From Parabacteroides hominis (GTDB lineage: Bacteria; Bacteroidota; Bacteroidia; Bacteroidales; Tannerellaceae): a stretch of DNA of 64,000 nucleotides. Where the stretch lies: positions 1-64,000 of the forward strand of contig NZ_JACOOJ010000027.1 of NCBI RefSeq assembly GCF_014287585.1. The letters run 5' to 3'. The notes under the pieces were generated by a model. That model was not told the origin of the DNA. It worked only from the letters and a program-made list of their open reading frames with translations, and did no database searches. A program made the position numbers and the translations under genes. This document shows positions 26,610-37,184 of the stretch, piece after piece; the first letter of the stretch is position 1; each line of letters starts with the position of its first letter.

Positions 26610-27758
26610 TTAATTATTTGCAGACATGATAACAACGCGGTTCCAGTTGTTTTCGCTATACGGTTGAACGTCAGAACCCTTCCATTCGATTGTGATCTGG
26701 TTAGAAGAGATACCGTATTTATCGATCAACTCTTTAGCAACGGCTCTTGCACGTTTTTCAGAAAGCTGCATATTGTAAGAACCTGTACCTGTTTTCTTAT
26801 CAGCATAACCGATAACCTTGATAGGCACATTGTTATCTTTCATGAACTGTGCAGTATTAAAGATGCTAACCTGCTGGTTCTTGTCGATCTTAGCGCTATT
26901 GATACGGAAGTATACCACATTGTCTACATAGTTATTAACAACGTTAGTTACAACTTCTTCACATTCAGGACAAGAAACCGGGCGTTTGCTCAATTCGTCG
27001 TTTTCTGCACGCAAAGCATTGATCTGTCCGTTCAGGTCGTTCAGCAAAGCGTAGTCCATCGGTTCCAATACTTCGAAATCAGTCTTACCCAGTTTGAAAG
27101 TCAAACCTGCGCTCAACTGTCCGATACCGTCAGTCAGGTGATACATAGAAACACGGTTAAACTGTTCGTTCAGCAATGAACCCTGAACTTCAACATTCAA
27201 ATCTACACGTTTGCTCAAACGGAATGCAGTCAGGATACCGAAGTTGACCGTCGGAGATTCTGTTCTTGCAATACCCCTGTTATCATCAGAGTTCTTGAAA
27301 CGCTGTGCATAACCAAGACCGATCCACGGAATCAAACGGAACACCTTCTTTTCGTTATAAGGAGCCCAGAAATTAGTTACATCCCATAACAAATCGGCAT
27401 GAGCAGCTGCATATTTATTATGCTGCATAAATGTAGCACCTGTATTTTCAAAACCATGCAACACACCACCATTCAACTGGAGACGCAGGGCCAAATACGG
27501 ATTAAACCATTTACCAACAGAGAACTGAGGAGCGAAATTCAAACGATTCTTGAAATCGGCTTCACTGTTCTGATCACCAAATAAAACACTTGCGCCACCT
27601 GCAATAGAGATAAACCAGTTGTCGCCAGCTTTGTTCTTTTTGAAGTTTGTTTTATAGCCTGCCTCATTGCTAAATCCAACCTGCGGTTTAAATTCCTGTG
27701 CAGACACAGAGAAAACAAAACCTGATAACAAAGCTAAAAGTAATACTTTAGTCTTCAT
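26610..27758 (-). CDS. OmpA-family outer membrane protein
   Basis: 382 aa from the ATG at 27758 (MKTKVLLLALLSGF); ATGs at 27764 and 27770 are also possible. Signal peptide ending SVSAQ, an eight-strand-type barrel in residues about 25-230, a short linker with PECEEVV, and a C-terminal OmpA peptidoglycan-binding domain with YFRINSAKIDKNQ, VIGYADKKTGTGSYNMQLS and the R-A-x-A-V pattern. It anchors the outer membrane to the cell wall; in Bacteroidales this family is among the most abundant surface proteins. Confidence 0.92.
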   Translation of the reverse strand: MKTKVLLLALLSGFVFSVSAQEFKPQVGFSNEAGYKTNFKKNKAGDNWFISIAGGASVLFGDQNSEADFKNRLNFAPQFSVGKWFNPYLALRLQLNGGVLHGFENTGATFMQHNKYAAAHADLLWDVTNFWAPYNEKKVFRLIPWIGLGYAQRFKNSDDNRGIARTESPTVNFGILTAFRLSKRVDLNVEVQGSLLNEQFNRVSMYHLTDGIGQLSAGLTFKLGKTDFEVLEPMDYALLNDLNGQINALRAENDELSKRPVSCPECEEVVTNVVNNYVDNVVYFRINSAKIDKNQQVSIFNTAQFMKDNNVPIKVIGYADKKTGTGSYNMQLSEKRARAVAKELIDKYGISSNQITIEWKGSDVQPYSENNWNRVVIMSANN

Positions 27759-27869
27759 ATTCATCAACATTTTAATTAAACAATCAATTACCTATAATAT
27801 TTGCTCAAATATAGTGCAAAATTAACTCTTTTTCTAATTATAACAAATAAAAACAGTAAAAGTTCGACT

Positions 27870-29021
27870 TTACTCGAAATAATTCAATATTTCATAGCCA
27901 CCTTTTCTAAGATACGATTCTTTCTTCATCAACTTTATATCGTTCAACATCATATCCTCTATTAAAGCGGCCAAATCGTACTTGGGTTCCCATCCCAAAC
28001 GGGTATGTGCCTTTGTCGCATCGCCGATCAACAAATCGACTTCGGTCGGACGGAAATACTGGGGATCGACACCAACGACCTCATCTCCAATCCGTTTCCT
28101 GAGATTATCGAGATAAGCCTCACCGACTCTTTCAATAAACACATCTTCGTCAATATAGTTTAAGACAGCCACCTCGTTAACATTTTCTCCTTTAAAAATA
28201 ATTTCCACGCCTATCTCGGCGAACGCCATTTTCAAGAAATCGCGGATGGTTGTCGTAATCCCCGTCGCAATGACGTAATCAGACGGCTCGTCCTGCTGGA
28301 GGATGGCATACATCGCACGGACATAGTCTTTTGCATGTCCCCAGTCACGTTTGGAAGAAAGATTCCCCATGTAAACTTTTTTCTGCATGCCTAAGGCAAT
28401 ACGGGAGACAGCCCGCGTCACCTTACGGGTCACGAACGTTTCCCCTCTCAGAGGAGATTCATGGTTGAACAAAATGCCGTTCGATGCATGCATTTTATAT
28501 GCCTCACGATAGTTCACCGTTATCCAGTAACCGTAAAGTTTGGCTACGGCATACGGACTTCTCGGATAAAAAGGAGTCGTCTCTTTCTGCGGGACTTCCT
28601 GTACCAAGCCATAAAGTTCGGATGTGGAAGCCTGGTAAATGCGTGTCTTGGGAATCAGGTTCAGCAGGCGAACCGCTTCCAGAATACGCAAAACACCCAG
28701 ACCATCGGCATTAGCCGTATATTCGGGAGTATCGAAACTTACTTTCACATGACTCATGGCCGCTAAATTATAGATTTCATCCGGCTGTATCTCACCGATG
28801 ATACGAGTCAGGTTCAAACTGTCGGTCAGGTCACCATAATGCAGTATCAGATTACGGTTTTCCACATGCGGGTCCTGATAAAGATGGTCGATACGATCCG
28901 TGTTGAACATGGACGACCGGCGCTTGATACCGTGCACTACATATCCTTTCTTAATCAGATACTCGGCCAGGTAAGCCCCGTCCTGTCCTGTTATTCCTGT
29001 TATTAAAGCAACTTTACTCAT
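27870..29021 (-). CDS. gmd: GDP-mannose 4,6-dehydratase
   Basis: 383 aa. Extended short-chain dehydrogenase: NADP-binding [33 protein letters not shown], active-site Thr/Glu region STSELYG and [10 protein letters not shown] (Tyr-x-x-x-Lys). Converts GDP-mannose to GDP-4-keto-6-deoxymannose, the first step to GDP-L-fucose; the next enzyme is encoded by the gene immediately upstream. The product feeds fucosylated capsule and glycoproteins. Confidence 0.96.
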   Translation of the reverse strand: MSKVALITGITGQDGAYLAEYLIKKGYVVHGIKRRSSMFNTDRIDHLYQDPHVENRNLILHYGDLTDSLNLTRIIGEIQPDEIYNLAAMSHVKVSFDTPEYTANADGLGVLRILEAVRLLNLIPKTRIYQASTSELYGLVQEVPQKETTPFYPRSPYAVAKLYGYWITVNYREAYKMHASNGILFNHESPLRGETFVTRKVTRAVSRIALGMQKKVYMGNLSSKRDWGHAKDYVRAMYAILQQDEPSDYVIATGITTTIRDFLKMAFAEIGVEIIFKGENVNEVAVLNYIDEDVFIERVGEAYLDNLRKRIGDEVVGVDPQYFRPTEVDLLIGDATKAHTRLGWEPKYDLAALIEDMMLNDIKLMKKESYLRKGGYEILNYFE

Positions 29022-29079
29022 CGTTTTTAAACGGAAGACGAAACATCCTCCCTATTTTTAAATTTTTAATTCTCAATTT

Positions 29080-30150
29080 TCAATTCTCCAAATACCAGCT
29101 ATAAAGGCGTTCAACCCCTTCGTCTACTTCAATCGTATGATGCCAGCCCAAGGCATGCAACTTCGTGACATCCGTCAGTTTGCGCATCGTCCCGTCCGGT
29201 TTGGACGAATTAAATACGATATCACCTGTAAAACCGACCTTTTCACGGATTAGGAAAGCCACTTCACGGATAGAAAGTTCCTTTCCAGTACCTATATTGA
29301 TATGCGTATTCCGGATATCGCCGGCAGCAGGACGGACGTCGGCAAAATCGACCTTCTCCATCACATAGACGGAAGCATCCGCCATCTCCTCGCTCCAAAG
29401 AAACTCACGAAGCGGTTTGCCTGTGCCCCACAACTCCACTTTACCGGGATAGATGCCGTACTTGGCAAGAATATCCAATATTTCGGATTCGGAAGCATCG
29501 CCGGATACGTTTTCAACCGGACGTGCATTCAGATCCTTCCGGACGGAACCCCAATCCCCTTCGGAAAGACATTTGCCTAAATGTATTTTACGAATCATGG
29601 CAGGAAGCACATGCGAAGTCTCCAGGTTGAAATTATCATTCGGACCATACAGGTTGGTCGGCATCACTGCGATATAGTTAGTCCCGTATTGCAGGTTATA
29701 GCTCTCGCACATCTTGATCCCCGCTATCTTGGCAATCGCATAGGGTTCATTCGTATATTCGAGAGGCGAAGTGAGCAAGCAATCCTCCGGCATCGGTTGC
29801 GGGGCATTTCCCGGATAAATACAAGTACTGCCCAAGAACAGGAGTTTCTTTACCTTATTCAGATAAGAAGCATGAATCACATTGTTCTGAATCATCAGAT
29901 TCTGGTAAATAAAGTCGGCCCGGTAACGGCTGTTCGCCATAATCCCTCCGACATGGGCGGCCGACAGGAACACATATTCCGGCTTCTCGGTTGCAAAGAA
30001 ATCATGAACTGCCTGCTGGTCGGTCAAATCCAGTTCCGCATGCGTACGCAGGACAAAGTTCGTGTAACCTTTTGCCTTCAGGTTCTTCAGGATGGCGGAA
30101 CCGACCAGTCCCCGATGGCCTGCTACAAATATTTTACTATCCTTATTCAT
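29080..30150 (-). CDS. fcl: GDP-L-fucose synthase
   Basis: 356 aa. [17 protein letters not shown] (NADP loop), [18 protein letters not shown], and [13 protein letters not shown] (Tyr-x-x-x-Lys) are the family's markers. Epimerises and reduces the product of Gmd to GDP-L-fucose. It contains about 30 extra residues near 205-225 compared with the shortest homologues, usual for Bacteroidales. It overlaps rfbA by 8 nt. Confidence 0.95.
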   Translation of the reverse strand: MNKDSKIFVAGHRGLVGSAILKNLKAKGYTNFVLRTHAELDLTDQQAVHDFFATEKPEYVFLSAAHVGGIMANSRYRADFIYQNLMIQNNVIHASYLNKVKKLLFLGSTCIYPGNAPQPMPEDCLLTSPLEYTNEPYAIAKIAGIKMCESYNLQYGTNYIAVMPTNLYGPNDNFNLETSHVLPAMIRKIHLGKCLSEGDWGSVRKDLNARPVENVSGDASESEILDILAKYGIYPGKVELWGTGKPLREFLWSEEMADASVYVMEKVDFADVRPAAGDIRNTHINIGTGKELSIREVAFLIREKVGFTGDIVFNSSKPDGTMRKLTDVTKLHALGWHHTIEVDEGVERLYSWYLEN

Positions 30151-31027
30151 TCTCTTCTTTTATCAAATTCAGCAGATATTGTCCATACTGGTTCTTCAGC
30201 ATCGGAGTGGCAACCCGCCTCAACCGTTCTGCATCGATCCAGCTGTTCCGGTAAGCGACTTCCTCCAGGCAGGCAATTTTCAACCCTTGCCGTTTCTCTA
30301 TCACCTCGACGAAGGTAGAGGCTTCGGAAAGGGAATCGTGCGTGCCGGTGTCAAGCCATGCAAAACCACGCCCTAAGAGCTGAACTTTCAGTTCTTCATC
30401 CTTCAGGAATTCCTGGTTGACAGTCGTAATCTCCAGTTCGCCGCGGGCGGAAGGTTTAATCCGTTTGGCTACTTCCACCACCTTATTCGGGTAGAAATAG
30501 AGACCGACAACCGCATAATTCGATTTCGGGCATGCCGGTTTTTCTTCAATGCTCAATACATTTCCCGCCCCATCGAATTCGGCCACGCCATAACGTTCCG
30601 GATCATTGACATAGTAACCGAAGACTGTTGCTTTTTGTTTGTTTTCCGCATTGGCTACGGCGCCTTTTAGCATAGCGGTGAAGCTCTGTCCGTAAAAGAT
30701 ATTGTCGCCCAAAACCAGGCAAACGGAATCATTTCCTATAAACTCCTCCCCGATCAAAAAAGCTTGTGCCAATCCGTCCGGTGAAGGTTGTTCGGCATAC
30801 TCGAAACGGACGCCATAATCGGAACCGTCTCCTAACAGACGACGAAAACCGGGAAGATCCTGTGGTGTGGAAATCACCAGTATCTCACGTATTCCTGCCA
30901 GCATCAATACAGAGACCGGATAGTAGATCATCGGTTTGTCATAAATAGGTAATAACTGCTTTGAAACCCCTTTGGTTATCGGATACAAACGCGTGCCGGA
31001 CCCTCCTGCTAAAACAATACCTTTCAT
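30143..31027 (-). CDS. rfbA: glucose-1-phosphate thymidylyltransferase
   Basis: 294 aa. Signature [20 protein letters not shown] at residues 8-27, then [10 protein letters not shown] and [10 protein letters not shown]. Makes dTDP-glucose for the dTDP-rhamnose pathway. rfbB, rfbC and rfbD are not next to it. First gene of the rfbA-fcl-gmd group. Confidence 0.95.
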   Translation of the reverse strand: MKGIVLAGGSGTRLYPITKGVSKQLLPIYDKPMIYYPVSVLMLAGIREILVISTPQDLPGFRRLLGDGSDYGVRFEYAEQPSPDGLAQAFLIGEEFIGNDSVCLVLGDNIFYGQSFTAMLKGAVANAENKQKATVFGYYVNDPERYGVAEFDGAGNVLSIEEKPACPKSNYAVVGLYFYPNKVVEVAKRIKPSARGELEITTVNQEFLKDEELKVQLLGRGFAWLDTGTHDSLSEASTFVEVIEKRQGLKIACLEEVAYRNSWIDAERLRRVATPMLKNQYGQYLLNLIKEENE

Positions 31028-31218
31028 AATCTTCTATGATTTATGATTTATGATTTTAGATTTATGTATCAATGGTAAATCCAAAACCATAAATTCTTAA
31101 TAAATATAACGGAGGGCAAATGTATTAAAAATAATTCACTTTACCGGCCCGGTGAAACTTTTCTTTCCAAAGGTTTGTTACAAAGTAGATTTCAAAATAA
31201 TTAAAAAACGAATTTATT

Positions 31219-31821
31219 ATGAAGACTTTTATTGACACAATCAACTTCGGAGTAAAAAACTGGTGGGTTTCCCTGCTGCTGGGCCTGCTTTATATCCTTA
31301 TTGCAATCTGCCTGATGTTCACACCGCTGGCAAGTTATGTTGCACTGAGTGTTTTGTTCAGCGTTTCCATGTTTGTCAGCGGCACACTGGAAATCCTCTT
31401 TGCCGTCACCAATAAAAAGAATATCTCCAGTTGGGGCTGGTATTTAGCAAGCGGCATCATCGACCTGATTTTAGGTATCTACCTGATGGCCAATATCGGC
31501 CTGAGTATGGCAGTGCTGCCTTTCATCGTCGCCTTCTGGCTGATGTTCCGCGGTTTCGCTTCAACCGGCTACGCTATGGACCTGAAACGTTACGGAACAC
31601 GCAACTGGGGTTGGTATATGGCTTTCGGCATACTGGCGATCCTTTGCAGTATCGGCATTATCTGGCAACCGGGCCTCGGAGCGTTATCACTTGTTTATAT
31701 GATCGCGTACACCTTGCTGATCATCGGAATCTTCCGTGTTATGCTTTCCTTCGAATTGAAGAGCCTGCACAAACGGAATAAAGAATACTACGAAGAACAG
31801 GATGCCAGGGAAACAGATTGA
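31219..31821 (+). CDS. HdeD-family membrane protein (DUF308)
   Basis: 200 aa with six hydrophobic helices in three pairs, e.g. WWVSLLLGLLYILIAICLMF and GWYLASGIIDLILGIYLM, GWYMAFGILAILCSIGII; the repeated G-W-x-x-x-x-G-I pattern is typical of HdeD-like proteins. In enterobacteria HdeD is linked to acid resistance; here the role is unknown. It is transcribed divergently from rfbA, with 191 bp between. Confidence 0.85.
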   Translation: MKTFIDTINFGVKNWWVSLLLGLLYILIAICLMFTPLASYVALSVLFSVSMFVSGTLEILFAVTNKKNISSWGWYLASGIIDLILGIYLMANIGLSMAVLPFIVAFWLMFRGFASTGYAMDLKRYGTRNWGWYMAFGILAILCSIGIIWQPGLGALSLVYMIAYTLLIIGIFRVMLSFELKSLHKRNKEYYEEQDARETD

Positions 31822-31908
31822 CTTTCCTGTTTTTACCCTTATAGCCTGATAACCGCATTGCTGTCTTACACAAGGTTGTCGACTTGCATAAGGTGAACCT
31901 TCCAAGAA

Positions 31909-32043
31909 GGTGTGTCAAAACAGCCTTGTTCCCGCGCCCCGCGCGGGATCGCATGAAAACTGGCCGTATAAATATCTGATCGATAAGGCCTGTTCTTTTG
32001 CGACGCCGCGCGAGGCGCGGGGACAAGTACATTTTGACACACC
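31909..32043. repeat. imperfect long inverted repeat
   Basis: Arms 31909-31957 and 31996-32043, about 48 bp each and mostly complementary (shared GGTGTGTCAAAA, then CCGCGCC and CGCGCGG blocks), loop about 38 bp. It sits in the 545-bp gene-free stretch after the HdeD-like gene. No open frame. It could fold as a strong bidirectional hairpin or be a miniature mobile or REP-like element; the rest of the stretch shows nothing further. Confidence 0.7.
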
Positions 32044-32366
32044 GCTTTATGACTCAAACCAGTCAAAAAACGGACTTATGCCAAACGAGTTTATATAGAA
32101 AAAAAATACAAGAACCCCTCCAAAAAGGCAGATATATGTATCTTTCTAATATTCAAATCTTTGCCAAATGCCTTGTTTCTTAAAAAATATTACCCGCGCG
32201 GATAATTCGAAGTATATGGGGTCTAAAATCAAATTTCATGCGCTACTGTTTCGATTCGGACCAACGGGTATTTCGGGAAACTATACAATAAGTCAGGAAT
32301 GACAATAAGTTTGCTTCAAGAAAATTCGAACCAGCAATCAATATCTAATTATGGTTATCATTATAA

Positions 32367-33371
32367 TCATTCGATGGAGAAAGGTGGCCGGTCGATCATC
32401 CGCAAGGTTACCCGCTGTTCGGAGGAAGCTCCGATAAAACCTAAGCCGCCCGATACGTTCTGAGGGACGATGACCGGCTCCATAAAGGTTTCGTTATAAT
32501 CTTCCGAATTCAGACAGTTCATCGCACGTAAATAACGATAATAAGATTGCGATATGCTCAACAAGCGGACTGTAACATCCAAGTAAAAATGATCTTTTCT
32601 ATTTGATTCGCTAATATATGGGATAGAGGTGTAGACTTTAAGAGTGTACGAACCATTTTCAAAACGACCGTCCGTGAAAACATTGCTGAGATTACGGACA
32701 GTCAAGTCCAGGATGCCGAATTTATCGTCGTCGGTAGTCGTAAGATGCCCGTCAGTCAACACGATATCCTCCTGGTTGATAATTTCGGGATAAGAGGAAA
32801 AGGGACCGTATTCGATGCCATCTTCCGAAGAAATCCGGTATGTATTTTCTTCGATAATAAGACGGTAATAGTTTTTCTCGTTCGGACGGTCGTGGATCGT
32901 TATTTTGTATTGCATACAATCCATCATACTGGAATTGCCCTTCAGTTGCGTACGGAGCGTATCTACACGGATGGTTTCCTCGATCGGCAGCGGGATTTCC
33001 ACCTCGCAGCCAGCCTGGTATTGCCCGTCTTCGGCTGTCGCTTCAAAGCGGATGTGATCACCGGGGCGGAAAGGGGTTTTCAACGTGCAATTGGGAGCAT
33101 TGAAAGAACCATAGATCTTCTCCACCTGCGCCGTTTCGGTCTTTTCGCCGTTGACATATACGGTGATGGAACCATTGGAAACATAATCCGTCTGCTGCTC
33201 ATCGGCATCGATCATGCATAGGGACACTCCGTTTTCTTCCTTTCCGGCTTCGAGAAAGGCGTTCATCAGAAGTTGCGGGGCTTGCGGCTTGTTCATGTAT
33301 GGAAGTTCATTCTCACAAGCTGGGAACAGCATGGAAGTTAGCATGAATAATATGGATAAATTCTTTTTCAT
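32367..33371 (-). CDS. DUF4249 lipoprotein partner of TonB receptor
   Basis: 334 aa. Signal with lipobox (MLTSMLFPAC), then beta-rich sequence with ISITVYVNGEK-like strands and DYNETFMEPVIVP, SGGLGFIGASSEQ near the C-terminus, the typical end of DUF4249. Members are encoded directly after TonB-dependent receptors and probably cap them on the outside, as SusD does for SusC, though with an unrelated fold. Gap to the receptor gene is 17 nt. Confidence 0.85.
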   Translation of the reverse strand: MKKNLSILFMLTSMLFPACENELPYMNKPQAPQLLMNAFLEAGKEENGVSLCMIDADEQQTDYVSNGSITVYVNGEKTETAQVEKIYGSFNAPNCTLKTPFRPGDHIRFEATAEDGQYQAGCEVEIPLPIEETIRVDTLRTQLKGNSSMMDCMQYKITIHDRPNEKNYYRLIIEENTYRISSEDGIEYGPFSSYPEIINQEDIVLTDGHLTTTDDDKFGILDLTVRNLSNVFTDGRFENGSYTLKVYTSIPYISESNRKDHFYLDVTVRLLSISQSYYRYLRAMNCLNSEDYNETFMEPVIVPQNVSGGLGFIGASSEQRVTLRMIDRPPFSIE

Positions 33372-33388
33372 ATTCTATTCCTTTTTTA

Positions 33389-36097
33389 TTAGAACCGGTA
33401 CGTATAGGTAATCGAAGGGATACAGGGCAGAAGCGTTTGCTTTATCAGCCTTGTTTTCCGTTTCCAGGTCGTATCATAGCTACCGTCCGGTTTAGTATGC
33501 TGTACTCCGATATATTCTTCTTCCTTATAGACAAGATTCGGAGTCATGGCATTGTAGGCGTTATAGATCGAAATATTCCAGGTCTGCATGCCACGGCGCA
33601 GTTTCTTATGGAAATTGATGCTCAGGTTCAACCGGTGGCTGACAGGGAGGCGGTAATTGTTGCGATGGGAAATGTAGTCGATCAGGTTACCAGATGCCGT
33701 TCCGGTACGCTGTTCGGCAACCGTAGCCGTTCCGCCCGTATTGAAAATCCAGGTGATCCCTATATCCGTTTTCTTGCTGAAAGCATGGTTCACACAGAGA
33801 TTGATGTTGTGGCGGCGGTCGTATTTATAAGGGAAACGCTCGCCGTTGTTGACCGTCCCGTCCTTGAACCGGCGGTCGCTCTTGGCGATCGTATATCCCA
33901 ACCATCCCGTTGTTTTCCCGATGGTCTTCTGTGCTAAAATCTCCAGGCCGAACGAGCGTCCCCGCCCCATCTCCACCTTTTCCTGCCATCCGCCGGATGA
34001 TCCGAAAAAGGTGGCGCCATCCTGGTATTCCAAGACATTATACATATCCTTATAATAGCTTTCCAGAGAGAACTCCCACCCTTTCACACCGGTATAATAG
34101 CCGCCGGCAGCATACTGGAAGGAGCGCATCGGGCGGATGTTTTTAGTAACCGGAACCCACAAATCGGTCGGCAGCGAAATCGGTGAGGATGACAGCAGGT
34201 GCACATACTGTTCCATCTGTGTGAAGGAGGCCTTTGCCGCAAAATCGTCATGAAAGCGATAACGGGCAGAGAGACGAGGCTGTGCCGACAGGTAGCCTCT
34301 CCCTTGTGTGGAAAACAAGGAGAGATGGATGCCCGCATTCAGGCTCAGACGGTCGCCGATATCGGCATTGTCTTCGGCATAAAGCGAGAACTCGTGCCCG
34401 TGCAGATAGCTGTTCGAGGAATCGTTGTAGACGGTATCCTGTGCCGTCTGCCCGTCTGCGGCTTCTTTCACACGCGAGGTCGTCACCTCCGGCCGGAAGG
34501 TATGATACAGATAGGAAAGCCCGAACTTGACATGATGGTCGGGGACAGGCATATAATCGAAGTCCGTATGGAAACTCCAGTCATGTATACCGGAACGGTA
34601 ATCGGAATTATAGACATACGATTCATTTTTATCGGCTACCAGATTGCCATCCTTGTCCGTTTCGATGATGTCTTTCCGGTAACTGTCTGCCATGCTCATC
34701 TGGTAATGGTTGTATGCAACGGTCGTATTGCTGAATAATTTGCTGTTGAAGACATAATTCCACCGTCCGGCGGCAATCGTGTTCCCCCAGTTGAAATCGA
34801 TCCGGCTGTTGTAGAAATACATGCTCGGCCCATAGTTATTCGAATAGCCGTCATATTCCTTGTCCTGCTTATAGTCGTAATGGTCTTTCCCTTTGTAGAA
34901 ACTGAGGAACAGGCGGCTGCGGTCGGAAAACTTGTGGTTCACCTTGGCATTGATATCATAGAAATAGTAATTGTATTTCTTGTCCTCCGGCAGGAACGGC
35001 CTTGCCACCAGGTCGAGATAGGTGCGGCGACCGGTCAGGCAAAAGGATGTTTTATCTTTCAGGATCGGACCTTCGAGATGCAGCTTACTGGTCAGCAGGC
35101 CGATGCTGACCGTGCCGTGGTAATTCTGCATATCGCCGTCGTTTGTCCGGATATCCACGATAGAAGACAGACGGCCTCCGTAGCGGGCAGGAAAGGAACC
35201 TTTGAAAAGCGTGACCTTTTTCATCGCTTCCGGGGTAAAGATGGAGAACACGCCTAACATATGGTCGGCATTATAGATAGGGATGCCATCCAAAAGGATC
35301 AGGTTCTGATCCTGTCCGCCACCCCGCACATACAGTCCGCTGAAACCTTCTGTTCCGGCCTGTACGCCAGGCATCAACTGGATCGTCTTGAGGATGTCGG
35401 CCTCTCCCAAGATAGCCGGAGTATTCCTGATCTGCGTCATCGGGATGTCTAACGTGCTCATAGCCGTTGCCCGAATGCCTGTCTCTTTCTTATCGGAAAG
35501 GACGACGACTTCCGCCAACTGGTTGTTGGTCCGCAGGCGGATGTTCATCACGGTGTCCCGGCTTAACAGGAAACGGCAATGCTTGGTTTCATATCCTAAA
35601 TATGAAAAGGAAAGCCCGGCCTCTCCTTCCGGCAAGGTGAGGCTGTAGAACCCGAAAGGGTTTGTCGAAGTCCCGGCATGATGGCTGGATTCTAAGATAT
35701 TGGCGCCGATCAGCGTTTCCGACGATATGGAATCGGTAATATATCCGCTGACCGTATATTTACGGGAAAGAGGCCGCTCGCCTAACAAGATGTGCGTGCC
35801 GGAGATTTTAAACGTGACCGCTTCCTGCCCGAATGCATGTTGCAGGATTTCCTCGACGGTCTTCCGGCGGACATCGAGGGTGACGGGCTGCCGGAGCCGT
35901 ACCTTTTCGCTATAGATAAACGAGAAGCCGGTGGAATCCTCCAACTGGCGGACGAAAGCGTCCAGTGTGGCCTGCCGGACCTGGAAGTCCAGACGCGCCG
36001 CCCGGTCCTGTGCGGCGAGCGGCGCAATTCTGAAAACTATCCATAATAGAAGAATAAGCCGGGTGAGCCGGCGGAGACAATATAGGTAATAATTCAT
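33389..36097 (-). CDS. TonB-dependent receptor with STN and carboxypeptidase-like domains
   Basis: 902 aa. Signal peptide to about residue 30; STN domain (residues about 35-105, LDFQVRQATLDAFVRQLED), which in FecA-type receptors talks to an anti-sigma factor; a CarboxypepD_reg-like domain (about 113-200, VSGYITDSISSETLIGANI); a plug with GLYVRGGGQDQNLILLDGIP and YNADHMLGVFSIFTPEA; and a 22-strand barrel ending in YTYRF. Coupled by 3 nt to fecR. The substrate is unknown; the DUF4249 partner argues against a plain SusCD glycan system. Confidence 0.92.
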   Translation of the reverse strand: MNYYLYCLRRLTRLILLLWIVFRIAPLAAQDRAARLDFQVRQATLDAFVRQLEDSTGFSFIYSEKVRLRQPVTLDVRRKTVEEILQHAFGQEAVTFKISGTHILLGERPLSRKYTVSGYITDSISSETLIGANILESSHHAGTSTNPFGFYSLTLPEGEAGLSFSYLGYETKHCRFLLSRDTVMNIRLRTNNQLAEVVVLSDKKETGIRATAMSTLDIPMTQIRNTPAILGEADILKTIQLMPGVQAGTEGFSGLYVRGGGQDQNLILLDGIPIYNADHMLGVFSIFTPEAMKKVTLFKGSFPARYGGRLSSIVDIRTNDGDMQNYHGTVSIGLLTSKLHLEGPILKDKTSFCLTGRRTYLDLVARPFLPEDKKYNYYFYDINAKVNHKFSDRSRLFLSFYKGKDHYDYKQDKEYDGYSNNYGPSMYFYNSRIDFNWGNTIAAGRWNYVFNSKLFSNTTVAYNHYQMSMADSYRKDIIETDKDGNLVADKNESYVYNSDYRSGIHDWSFHTDFDYMPVPDHHVKFGLSYLYHTFRPEVTTSRVKEAADGQTAQDTVYNDSSNSYLHGHEFSLYAEDNADIGDRLSLNAGIHLSLFSTQGRGYLSAQPRLSARYRFHDDFAAKASFTQMEQYVHLLSSSPISLPTDLWVPVTKNIRPMRSFQYAAGGYYTGVKGWEFSLESYYKDMYNVLEYQDGATFFGSSGGWQEKVEMGRGRSFGLEILAQKTIGKTTGWLGYTIAKSDRRFKDGTVNNGERFPYKYDRRHNINLCVNHAFSKKTDIGITWIFNTGGTATVAEQRTGTASGNLIDYISHRNNYRLPVSHRLNLSINFHKKLRRGMQTWNISIYNAYNAMTPNLVYKEEEYIGVQHTKPDGSYDTTWKRKTRLIKQTLLPCIPSITYTYRF

Positions 36098-36100
36098 GAC

Positions 36101-36982
36101 TTAGTTAAGTTTAGAATGGATCAAGATCGTGTCATTCGCCTTTGCATAACTGAAATTACCGGCTGACTGAAGCAGATCGAGCATCTGATCCAAACTCTCG
36201 CCTTCGGTAAAATGCGCCCTGATACGAAAATCCTTTATATCTTCATCCGTAATCCTGATTTTCACATGAAAAGCATTTGACAGCTCCCGTGCAATCTCCT
36301 GCAACGGCAGATAGTCAAAATGGAAATGGCCGTCGCGCCAGCCGGTAGCCGCATCGCTTTCCTCTGTTTTTTCTTCCTGCAGCGTTTTACCGGCCCGGTT
36401 ATAAATGGCGCTTTCTCCGGGAGAAAGCGTAATCCGGCTGCTTCCAGCCGGCGCACTGACGGCTACGGAACCTTCCAACAGGGTCGTCTTCACTTCTGCA
36501 TCGCCGGGATAGGCATCAACATTAAAATGTGTTCCGAGCACTTCGACCTCGACCGGGTCCGCTTTCACGATAAAGGGATGCCGGGCGTCTTTCTCGACTT
36601 CGAAATAAGCCTCTCCCTGCAATTGCACTTCCCTCCTGCCCTCTTTGAAACGGTCCGGATAAGTCAAAGAGGAATAGCGGTTCAGCGTCACTTTCGTCTG
36701 GTCCGGCAAAGTGATTACCGATATGGCTGCACCGGCTGAAACTGTTTGCATCGTTGCCGGCTTCCGGTAATCATAGACAAACCAGCTTGCAAGGCAGAGA
36801 AGGACGGATGCGGCAACAGCTCCCGCCAGACGGAACAGCCTCAACCGCTTTGTCCGGGGAGAAACGATCTGTCTCTCCAACAACTTCCAACTTTCGGGAG
36901 CGGAATAGCGTCCGCGGGGCGAACGCGTGGAGGCGATGAGCTTGTCTAATGTCTTTTCTATATAATCGTGCGAAGGTTCCAT
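36101..36982 (-). CDS. FecR-family anti-sigma factor
   Basis: 293 aa. Cytoplasmic N-terminal part (residues 1-45), one membrane helix (AGAVAASVLLCLASWFVYD), then the FecR domain with VTLNRYSSLTYPDRF, REVQLQGEAYFEVEKD and PFIVKADPVEVEVLGTHFNV, and a DUF4974-like C-terminus (SNAFHVKIRITDEDIKDFRI). It relays occupancy of the STN receptor to an ECF sigma factor. No sigma gene is adjacent: upstream lie 106 empty bases and then a plus-strand ORF region. Confidence 0.92.
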   Translation of the reverse strand: MEPSHDYIEKTLDKLIASTRSPRGRYSAPESWKLLERQIVSPRTKRLRLFRLAGAVAASVLLCLASWFVYDYRKPATMQTVSAGAAISVITLPDQTKVTLNRYSSLTYPDRFKEGRREVQLQGEAYFEVEKDARHPFIVKADPVEVEVLGTHFNVDAYPGDAEVKTTLLEGSVAVSAPAGSSRITLSPGESAIYNRAGKTLQEEKTEESDAATGWRDGHFHFDYLPLQEIARELSNAFHVKIRITDEDIKDFRIRAHFTEGESLDQMLDLLQSAGNFSYAKANDTILIHSKLN

Positions 36983-37184
36983 GCTTTTCTCTTCTACTTG
37001 ATTTCAGAGATAAAGACAGGCGGGAAAAAGAAACTCACTATGTGTTTTATATAAAAGTAAATGTAAGTTTGTTAAAAAGTATTACAACATGATAATCTTT
37101 GCACTCTATGGAGAGCATATTTTGAGCATTTATGCTTTCCATATAAAGCAAAAGTCGTATATTTGTATTCAAAGTCAGACGATC

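Noticed and set aside
31909..32043. Invertible promoter flanked by inverted repeats
   Set aside because: Arms are imperfect and outside any recombinase or capsule context; no promoter is seen between them.
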